NCBI RefSeq assembly: GCF_041807705.1
Contig: NZ_JBGTYY010000034.1
Span: 1 to 20,271, forward strand
Length of the DNA stretch: 20,271 nucleotides
DNA from: Mannheimia sp041807705
GTDB lineage: Bacteria; Pseudomonadota; Gammaproteobacteria; Enterobacterales; Pasteurellaceae
Direction of reading: 5' to 3'
Shown here: piece by piece, positions 14,345 through 20,271 of the stretch
Numbering within the stretch: the stretch's first letter is position 1
Layout: each line of letters begins with the position of its first letter
The notes under the pieces: generated by a model
Told to the model about the DNA's origin: nothing
Databases searched by the model: none
What the model saw: the letters and a program-made list of their open reading frames with translations, nothing else
Position numbers and translations under genes: made by a program

Positions 14345-15181
14345 ATGACAACCGAAATCAAAAAAGTAACAAAAAGCGATTTGAATGCCGTTGTACGTCG
14401 TTCAAACTTATTTCAAGGATCGTGGAACTTTGAACGTATGCAGGCTTTAGGCTTTGCTTATGCTATGGTTCCTGTTATCAAACGTTTATATCCTGATCCA
14501 AATGACCCAGGCCGTAAAGAAGCAATTAAACGCCATTCTGAATTCTTTAATACTCAGCCATTTGTCGGAGCTCCGATTTTAGGCGTAACGATTGCGATGG
14601 AAGAAGAGCGTGCAAACGGCAAAGAGATCGACAATGCCGCAATTAATGGAATTAAAGTCGGTCTGATGGGGCCCCTAGCTGGTGTAGGTGACCCAATCTT
14701 CTGGGGAACCGTTCGCCCAGTCTTCGCAGCATTAGGTGCAGGTTTAGCATTAAAAGGCGAGCTTTTAGGTCCAATTTTATTCTTTGTCTTATTCAATCTT
14801 GTCCGTTTAGCCACTCGCTATTATGGCGTTGTTTATGGTTATAAAAAAGGATTAGATGTTGTACAAGATATGAGCGGAGGCCTATTACAAAAATTAACCG
14901 AAGGTGCATCCATTTTAGGTCTGTTTATTATGGGAGCATTAGTCCAAAAATGGACTAGTATCAATGTTCCTCTTGTACTTTCTACTATTCAAAAACAAGA
15001 TGGCACCACTGAAATCACCACGGTACAAAGCATTTTAGATAGTTTAATGCCAGGTTTATTACCATTACTACTTACTTTTGCTTGTATGTGGCTACTTCGT
15101 CATCGTGTTAATGCAATTTGGATTATCTTAGGATTCTTTGTCATTGGTATTTTAGGTGCTGCAACAGGTGCATTAGCTTAA
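14345..15181 (+). CDS. manZ: PTS mannose-family transporter, EIID membrane subunit
   Basis: Second membrane subunit of the mannose-type permease, found only in this PTS family. The 278 residues include the family-typical NFERMQALGFAYAMVPVIKR, FFNTQPFVGAPILGVTIAME with EERANG, and GLMGPLAGVGDPIFWGTVRP. C-terminal hydrophobic segments (about 240-278) form the membrane anchor. It starts 13 bases after manY, behind AGAGGG, so the three genes form one operon. A perfect palindromic terminator follows at 15212. Confidence 0.95.
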   Translation: MTTEIKKVTKSDLNAVVRRSNLFQGSWNFERMQALGFAYAMVPVIKRLYPDPNDPGRKEAIKRHSEFFNTQPFVGAPILGVTIAMEEERANGKEIDNAAINGIKVGLMGPLAGVGDPIFWGTVRPVFAALGAGLALKGELLGPILFFVLFNLVRLATRYYGVVYGYKKGLDVVQDMSGGLLQKLTEGASILGLFIMGALVQKWTSINVPLVLSTIQKQDGTTEITTVQSILDSLMPGLLPLLLTFACMWLLRHRVNAIWIILGFFVIGILGAATGALA

Positions 15182-15211
15182 AACCGATATGTAAAATCTC
15201 TCTCAAAAATG

Positions 15212-15238
15212 ACCGCTTGAACGTTCAAGCGGTTTTTT
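15212..15238. terminator. Terminator after manXYZ built from two inverted uptake-sequence cores
   Basis: Bases 15212-15233 are a perfect 22-bp palindrome whose halves are each the uptake-sequence core CAAGCGGT facing outward-in, followed by T tract 15233-15238 and preceded by an A run. It fits an intrinsic terminator that can work both ways. manO begins 38 bases after the palindrome, so it depends on read-through or its own promoter. Confidence 0.85.
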
Positions 15239-15270
15239 ATAGCTTCTCTACTTATCTTTTACCTAGAATT

Positions 15271-15732
15271 ATGACAAATACTATTCTTTTTCTCTTTATC
15301 TTACTTAGCTTACTTTTTGCTGTTTACGACCAAATCCTAATGGATAGACTTAAAGGACCAACAAAACTCACTATCATACTTAAAAAACAAAAAACCATTG
15401 ATACTTGGCTATTAATAGGCTTAATCATATTATCGATTGGTTATGGCGTTCAAAACCAAGTTTCAGCATTTACACTCTATCTGCTTAGCACTTGTGTTAT
15501 TTTAGCCGTCTATTTAGCATTTTTTCGTTCACCACGTCTTTTATTAAAGCAAGAGGGTTTCTTCTTTGCGAATATTTACTTTAATTACGCTAAAATTTAT
15601 CAAATAAATATTGCAGAGATAAACACAAATGAAAAAGTACTAGTAATTGATTTACACGGAGGAAGAAGGCTACTTGCCCAGCCTGAAAACGAAGAAGATC
15701 TTCAATCTGTCGTTAATTTTTTCGAGAAATAA
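15271..15732 (+). CDS. manO: DUF986 inner-membrane protein ManO (YobD family)
   Basis: A 153-residue membrane protein of the DUF986 family; E. coli YobD, recently named ManO, has 152 residues and also lies directly after manXYZ. Three hydrophobic segments are visible (about 4-20, 46-62, 66-84), followed by a soluble C-terminal part with FFRSPRLLLKQEGFFFANI and LVIDLHGGRRLL. The ATG at 15271 is chosen because further upstream the frame overlaps manZ coding sequence. The ribosome-binding site is weak. ManO is reported as a small partner of the mannose PTS; its precise role here is inferred from conserved position. Confidence 0.8.
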   Translation: MTNTILFLFILLSLLFAVYDQILMDRLKGPTKLTIILKKQKTIDTWLLIGLIILSIGYGVQNQVSAFTLYLLSTCVILAVYLAFFRSPRLLLKQEGFFFANIYFNYAKIYQINIAEINTNEKVLVIDLHGGRRLLAQPENEEDLQSVVNFFEK

Positions 15733-15767
15733 AAAACAAAATATAACGGCTTTATCAATAAAAAGAT

Positions 15768-15823
15768 CAAGCGGTTATTTTTCCCAACAATTTTGCAAAT
15801 TCTTAAAGAAAAACAACCGCTTG
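15768..15823. repeat. Inverted uptake-sequence pair between manO and tpiA
   Basis: CAAGCGGTT (15768-15776), followed by TTTTGCAAAT (15791-15800), and AACCGCTTG (15815-15823) are inverted copies of the Apl-type uptake sequence, 38 bases apart. They lie between the convergent ends of manO and tpiA and could form a long hairpin. This gap holds no other recognisable terminator. Confidence 0.65.
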
Positions 15824-15839
15824 TAAAATACTAATTAAA

Positions 15840-16631
15840 TTATGCTTTCACGTCTGCCGCTGCTTTTACAATTACCGCAAATGCAGGTGCTTTAAGTGAA
15901 GCACCGCCGACTAATGCACCATCAATATCTGGCTGAGCAAATAATTCTGCTGCATTAGCCTCATTTACTGAGCCACCGTATTGAATAATCACTTGATCTG
16001 CAACTGCTTGTGATTTCGCCGCAATGTGATCACGAATGAATTTATGTACTGCTTGAGCTTGTGCTGGAGTGGCTGATTTACCTGTACCGATTGCCCAAAC
16101 TGGCTCGTAAGCAATTACTGCACCGTTAAAGGCTTCAACGCCGTGTGCGTTGATTACTGCATCAATTTGTCTTGCACAGACTTCTTCTGTTTTGCCCGCT
16201 TCGTTTTCGGCTTCAGTTTCACCGATACATAACACCGGCACTAGGCCTGCGTCTTGTAATACTTTGAATTTTTGTGCGATAAATTCATCGCTCTCTTTGT
16301 GGTAAGTACGACGCTCTGAATGCCCAATAATGATATATTTCGCACCAAACTCTTTTAACATTTCAGGGGAAATATCGCCTGTGAAAGCCCCTTTTACATT
16401 TACATCAACGTTTTGTGAACCTAACGTAATTAAGCCTTTGTCGCTACAACCACAGCCACAACCTGCCAATGATGCTTCAGCATAAGCCAAATACATTACT
16501 GGCGGGGCAATAGCCACATCACAGCCTTCAACGCCGTGTAATTCTGCTTTTAAATCTGCAATTAAGGTTTTAGTAAACGCTTTATCGCCATTTAATTTCC
16601 AGTTACCCATTACTAGTGGACGACGTGCCAT
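15840..16631 (-). CDS. tpiA: Triose-phosphate isomerase
   Basis: Cytoplasmic glycolytic enzyme interconverting dihydroxyacetone phosphate and glyceraldehyde 3-phosphate. The 263-residue TIM barrel has GNWKLNG (Asn10, Lys12), the electrophile His104 (IIGHSERR) and the catalytic base Glu176 (AYEPVWAIGTG), then the phosphate-binding QYGGSV and GALVGGASL. Residues 58-62 form CGCGC, an insertion between VMYLAYAEASLAG and the LGSQNVD strand that makes the protein longer than E. coli TpiA (255). From memory a similar Cys-rich insertion occurs in Haemophilus. The ATG at 16631 follows AGGAG at good spacing; the upstream extension of 11 residues is not family sequence. Convergent to manO, divergent from the autotransporter. 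Confidence 0.97.
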   Translation of the reverse strand: MARRPLVMGNWKLNGDKAFTKTLIADLKAELHGVEGCDVAIAPPVMYLAYAEASLAGCGCGCSDKGLITLGSQNVDVNVKGAFTGDISPEMLKEFGAKYIIIGHSERRTYHKESDEFIAQKFKVLQDAGLVPVLCIGETEAENEAGKTEEVCARQIDAVINAHGVEAFNGAVIAYEPVWAIGTGKSATPAQAQAVHKFIRDHIAAKSQAVADQVIIQYGGSVNEANAAELFAQPDIDGALVGGASLKAPAFAVIVKAAADVKA

Positions 16632-16673
16632 ATTGTTTCTCCTATAAGTTAAATTAAGTATCAACTGGTGTGA

Positions 16674-16682
16674 ACTATACCA
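16674..16682 (-). promoter_or_regulatory. Extended -10 promoter of tpiA
   Basis: On the minus strand TGGTATAGT (16682-16674) is an extended -10 element, 43 bases before the tpiA start codon. No good -35 box is seen at the expected distance. Confidence 0.45.
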
Positions 16683-16748
16683 AATTTTATTAGTTTAATC
16701 ATTTTTTATGTCATTTTTCCTAAAATTTCCTCTAAAAGCATAACTTGC

Positions 16749-16777
16749 TTTAACTCTTATTTTACAAAGTCTATAAT
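16749..16777 (+). promoter_or_regulatory. Candidate promoter of the autotransporter gene
   Basis: TATAAT (16772-16777) is a perfect -10 box; TTTAAC (16749-16754), a partial -35 match, lies 17 bases upstream. The start codon is 39 bases further on. The ribosome-binding site is poor (ACGAGA, more than ten bases from the ATG), which suggests modest or regulated translation. Confidence 0.5.
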
Positions 16778-16816
16778 ACCCAACTTTGACGATATAAACG
16801 AGAAAATATATTACTT

Positions 16817-19800
16817 ATGAAAAAAGCGTTCACTCTCTCATTTTTAGCCACTACATTAGCGTCTATTCTTCCCCTTTCAACATACGCCGCTATTGTGCGT
16901 GGCGATGTAGATTATCAATACTTTCGCGATCTCGCTGAAAACAAAGGAAAATTTTTTGTTGGTGCGACTAATATTCCTGTACTGAATAACAAAGATCAGC
17001 AAATTGGCACATTCTTAAATGTAACGCCTAAAAAACTTATTGAAATTGAGCCACCTCGTTTTGATGTTAGACTCTGTTTTAGTAGCAATCCTCCACCGCA
17101 GTGCAATGGAGAAGAGCCTCCTCGCTATAAAGAAGTTATACTTGATCCAGTTGAAATTCCAATGATCGATTTCTCATCAATTAACCGTACATTGGGATTT
17201 GCCACCTTAGTAAACCCACAATATGTTATCAGTGTTAATCATAATCAAAGTTATAACTCCGTACAATTTGGCGATTCAAGTAGCAATAAGCTAGACGATC
17301 ACCATTACGATTATCGGTTAGTAAAACGCAATAACTACCGGCCAGATCCTGCTAAACTCAAAGCGGATAAAGGTAAAAATGGTGAATCTCGTGAACGAAA
17401 TGATAATGGTGAAAAAATCATTTATGATATATCCAATAACCCCACTAATCGCTGGGATTATCACGCACCTCGCCTAGCTAAACTCGTTACCGAAGTCGTG
17501 CCTGCAAAACAGATCGAGCCTGAAAATGGTCAGAGTCTTTATGACTATTACGAGCAGTTTGGCGACCGCACCTTATTCCCTATGTTTATTCGTGCGGGTT
17601 CAGGCAAACAAGCTATAGTTAATAACATTACAGATCGTTTAAATAAGGGACGTATTGAGGTAGGTAGCGGTACATTTTTAATTGGTGGAAGTGTACTCCC
17701 TGTAAGTAGCGATACTGATAACGGCTTAAGCAAAATTTTAGTTGCTTTATCAAATAAAACAAATGATGTATTCCAAGATCACGGCTATGGTCCATTAACA
17801 ACTATTGGCTTACCTGGTGATAGTGGCTCTGCAATCTGGGGATACAACCTTAAGAAAAAAGAATGGGTGGTACTGGGCGTTTATAGTGATTATTTCTCTG
17901 AAGGGAATATTCCTGGCGGAGATGTATTTAAATCTTACTGGAACTATCATCACCCACACTACGTTCGTGCATTAGAAAAAGAAAATACTGCAGGTACCAT
18001 CACAACAACTGGAGCAACACTTACTTGGAAGCCACAAGGCAATAGTAGCACCATTTCAGATGGCACGACTTCTCTTAAAGTAGATTTAGCCGATACTGCA
18101 CTGCCTACATTGAAAGGACATAACGGCAATACAAACGATAATCCTTGGAACCCACAATTACACCACGGTAAAACATTCCATATCAACGGTGAAAATAACA
18201 CCTTCATTTTAACTGGTGATGTTAACCAAGGAGCGGGGGCTATCCATATTCATAGTAACGCTACATTTCAAGGAGAAACCGATAATATCTCTTGGCTAGG
18301 TGCTGGCTTAGATATTGATAAAGATAAAACCGTTACCTGGAAACTTCACAATCCAAATGGAGACCGCCTATCCAAAATTGGTAAAGGTACCTTACTCGTT
18401 AACGGCAAAGGGAAAAACCCAGGTTCAATCAGTGTTGGAGATGGCACGCTCATTCTCGATCAACAAGCGGGTGAAAATGGCGAAAAATCTGCATTTTCTG
18501 AAGTGGGAATTGTAAGTGGTCGCCCAACAGTCATACTTAATAGTGCTAATCAAGTCAATCCTAACAATATCTATTTTGGTTATCGTGGCGGTAAATTAGA
18601 TTTAAATGGACATAGCATTATTATGCACCGTATTCAAAATTCAGATGACGGTGCAGTTATTGTGAATAATAATGCTCAAAAAGCAGCAAAGTTACACTTA
18701 ACAGGCATCGCTAGCCCAACGGCTGAACAGGTAAAAGTCACGGCAATTTCACGCCCAGATCAAATATCGCCAAATATGGCAACAACCGATATTTTTGCCT
18801 TCCAGCGTTTACCAAATCAACCGACCAATTATATTCGTTTGAAAAAACCATTAACGGTGAAACAAATCACAGAAATTTTTAATGCCCACAAACTTTTTGT
18901 TGACATTGACATCCGTACAGGGTTAATCAGGGATAACGAATTCTTTGAAACATTAGGTACAAATGAAGATTTAGCTAAAAATAAAGTACTTGCTGAAAAA
19001 GTAAAATCAGCTGAAGGCTCCGTTCTCCCATATAGTGGTTACTTTGGCGAACGTGATGCCAATAACAAGGGTATATTAGATGTCATTGTTAATACTGAAG
19101 TTGCAAATGGAAAATTACTCATCACAGGTGGCACAAATCTTAACGGTAATTTAATTGCTGAAGGTACAAGCGAGATCATTTTATCTGGTCGCCCAACACC
19201 ACACGCTTACGATCACCTAAAGAAGCAAGAAGTCATTGTGGAAGGAGATTGGCTCAATCGTAAATTTAGTGCTACAACTTTTACGGCTAAAGATAATGGA
19301 AAAATTGAAGTTTCTCGCAACGTATCAAATGTAACAGGTCACTTTAATTTAGCTAATAATGCTACTGCCCAAATAGGATTTAGCCAAAGCAAATCACAAC
19401 AATGTATTCGCTCTGATAGAAATGGTATGACTACCTGTAATGTTGCGACGCTTTCCAATGCCGATTTAAATAGCTGGGAAAGAACAATCGTCAATGGTAA
19501 TGCAACATTAAATGATAATTCAACTTTCCACCTAGGCAGTAAAGCCACAATGTCTGGTTCAATTACAGCGGAAGAAACAACCCATTTACAGCTTGATAAT
19601 GGAAGTGTTCTAAATCTCACAGGCATAAGCAAAACAGGCCATTTTACTGCCGATACAGGCTCAACAGTAAATCTAAGTAGTACGTTAACAATACTCACAT
19701 CAACCGTATTAGATGTTTTAAATATGGCAAGTGGAACCTTAGAGCTACGCGGTACGTTAACAGCTAATACCTTATCTGGTAATGGTGTATTTAAATTCAC

Positions 19801-20271
19801 AACCGATTTGGCTCAAACTACAAGTAACGTTGTGAAAATTATTGGCTCTGCAAGCGGTCAATTTACTGCTGAAATTTCCCCAATAAAGGAGGCAAATTCT
19901 CTAGACAAAATTAAATTATTAGAAATAAGCGGTGAAAATAACTTTTCTCTAACACTAAAAGAGCCAATGGAATCTGGTGAATATACATACGACTTAGAAA
20001 AGGTAGGAATGGCATACTATCTAAAACCAACAAAAAGGGAAGAGCCAAAAATCACACAAAAAGGTGAAAGCGTTACTGCTGACCCTCTACCTGAATACAC
20101 TGGTTTGGTAGAAATTACAAAAAAAGGTGAAAGCGTCACCGCCGATCCTCTGCCTGAATACACTGGTTTGGTAGAAATTACAAAAAAAGGTGAAAGCGTC
20201 ACCGCCGATCCTCTACCTGAATATACAGGTTTGGTAGAAATTACAAAAAAAGGCGAAAGCGTCACCGCTGA
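16817..20271 (+). CDS. S6-family serine-protease autotransporter (IgA-protease/Hap type), C-terminus beyond window
   Basis: Type V secreted protease; 1151 codons are visible without a stop. A signal peptide (1-24) ends at TYA, followed by AIVRGDVDYQYFRDLAENKG, the usual start of S6 protease domains. The catalytic triad reads His142 (VISVNHN), Asp214 (WDYHAPRLAKLVTEVVP) and Ser336 (LPGDSGSAIWG). Cys87 and Cys96 may close a loop in the protease. From about residue 390 the passenger is a beta-helix (LLVNGKG, ISVGDGTLILD, GGKLDLNGHS) with the family motif CIRSDRNG through Cys874 (Cys863-Cys874). A tandem repeat array starts at residue 1083. The translocating beta-barrel should lie downstream. Relatives include Haemophilus Hap and IgA1 proteases and the Actinobacillus AasP type; the substrate cannot be told. 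Confidence 0.92.
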   Translation, partial: MKKAFTLSFLATTLASILPLSTYAAIVRGDVDYQYFRDLAENKGKFFVGATNIPVLNNKDQQIGTFLNVTPKKLIEIEPPRFDVRLCFSSNPPPQCNGEEPPRYKEVILDPVEIPMIDFSSINRTLGFATLVNPQYVISVNHNQSYNSVQFGDSSSNKLDDHHYDYRLVKRNNYRPDPAKLKADKGKNGESRERNDNGEKIIYDISNNPTNRWDYHAPRLAKLVTEVVPAKQIEPENGQSLYDYYEQFGDRTLFPMFIRAGSGKQAIVNNITDRLNKGRIEVGSGTFLIGGSVLPVSSDTDNGLSKILVALSNKTNDVFQDHGYGPLTTIGLPGDSGSAIWGYNLKKKEWVVLGVYSDYFSEGNIPGGDVFKSYWNYHHPHYVRALEKENTAGTITTTGATLTWKPQGNSSTISDGTTSLKVDLADTALPTLKGHNGNTNDNPWNPQLHHGKTFHINGENNTFILTGDVNQGAGAIHIHSNATFQGETDNISWLGAGLDIDKDKTVTWKLHNPNGDRLSKIGKGTLLVNGKGKNPGSISVGDGTLILDQQAGENGEKSAFSEVGIVSGRPTVILNSANQVNPNNIYFGYRGGKLDLNGHSIIMHRIQNSDDGAVIVNNNAQKAAKLHLTGIASPTAEQVKVTAISRPDQISPNMATTDIFAFQRLPNQPTNYIRLKKPLTVKQITEIFNAHKLFVDIDIRTGLIRDNEFFETLGTNEDLAKNKVLAEKVKSAEGSVLPYSGYFGERDANNKGILDVIVNTEVANGKLLITGGTNLNGNLIAEGTSEIILSGRPTPHAYDHLKKQEVIVEGDWLNRKFSATTFTAKDNGKIEVSRNVSNVTGHFNLANNATAQIGFSQSKSQQCIRSDRNGMTTCNVATLSNADLNSWERTIVNGNATLNDNSTFHLGSKATMSGSITAEETTHLQLDNGSVLNLTGISKTGHFTADTGSTVNLSSTLTILTSTVLDVLNMASGTLELRGTLTANTLSGNGVFKFTTDLAQTTSNVVKIIGSASGQFTAEISPIKEANSLDKIKLLEISGENNFSLTLKEPMESGEYTYDLEKVGMAYYLKPTKREEPKITQKGESVTADPLPEYTGLVEITKKGESVTADPLPEYTGLVEITKKGESVTADPLPEYTGLVEITKKGESVTA
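20063..20271 (+). repeat. Tandem 63-bp repeats in the autotransporter passenger
   Basis: Three complete units (20063-20125, 20126-20188, 20189-20251) and the first 20 bases of a fourth are head to tail and in frame. Each encodes the same 21 residues, beginning GESVTADPLPEYTG and ending ITKK; all base differences between units are synonymous. A degenerate part-unit (EPKITQK) precedes the first. Every unit ends in a run of seven A. The array continues past the window, so its copy number is unknown. Confidence 0.95.

Noticed and set aside
15118..15270. N-terminal extension of manO by 51 codons
   Set aside because: It overlaps the end of manZ and the terminator palindrome; the YobD family begins at the ATG at 15271.
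18462..18470. ACAAGCGGG in the autotransporter gene as an uptake sequence
   Set aside because: The last core base is G instead of T and the TTTGCAAA tail is absent; the copy at 19851-19860 is closer but also lacks the tail.
19339..19800. Minus-strand open frame of 153 codons
   Set aside because: It is antisense to the beta-helix region of the autotransporter, whose forward frame shows clear family motifs.
20017..20265. Minus-strand open frame of 82 codons with its own 21-residue repeats
   Set aside because: It is the antisense reading of the autotransporter repeat array; the periodicity comes from the 63-bp units, and there is no promoter or ribosome-binding site.

Overview
The window is chromosomal DNA from a gammaproteobacterium of the family Pasteurellaceae. 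The str-operon and TpiA proteins read as gammaproteobacterial, and an OapA protein is present. Copies of an uptake signal sequence with the ACAAGCGGT core are scattered through the window. That core is the Actinobacillus pleuropneumoniae type; no convincing copy of the Haemophilus influenzae type (AAGTGCGGT) was seen. This points to the Actinobacillus / Mannheimia / Bibersteinia side of the family. The species cannot be fixed from the sequence alone.

Layout. (1) Bases 1-3453, minus strand: the str operon in the order rpsL, rpsG, fusA, tuf (tuf cut by the window edge). It has a recognisable sigma-70 promoter, a hairpin at the expected mRNA 5' end, a structured rpsL-rpsG spacer and hairpins in the other two gaps. 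(2) Bases 3477-7268, minus strand: a cell-envelope run transcribed as oapA, an MliC-like lipoprotein, waaF and waaC (inner-core LPS heptosyltransferases). (3) Divergently, comEA (DNA uptake, with a candidate CRP-S competence site) and psd (phosphatidylethanolamine synthesis). (4) Bases 9008-9811, minus: a lone tyrosine recombinase with a 10-bp inverted repeat overlapping its start codon. (5) gshAB, the bifunctional glutathione synthase, carrying a +1 frameshift near its 3' end. (6) A mannose-family PTS operon, manX (fused EIIAB), manY and manZ, followed by a terminator and manO (DUF986), with CRP sites upstream. (7) tpiA on the minus strand. (8) From 16817 to the window edge, the first 1151 codons of a large S6-family serine-protease autotransporter, ending inside a tandem array of 63-bp repeats.

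How the genes fit together. The str operon is translation machinery. oapA, the lipoprotein, waaF, waaC and psd build or protect the envelope. comEA and the uptake sequences belong to natural transformation. The PTS operon and tpiA belong to sugar uptake and glycolysis. The autotransporter is a probable secreted or surface virulence factor.

Points most worth a second look: the repeats in the autotransporter, which encode identical 21-residue LPEYTG-containing units from DNA that differs only at synonymous sites; the gshAB frameshift, which removes the last ATP-grasp metal-binding segment; the orphan recombinase with its structured start region; and the use of inverted uptake sequences as hairpins or terminators between genes. 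No rRNA, tRNA or CRISPR array was seen.
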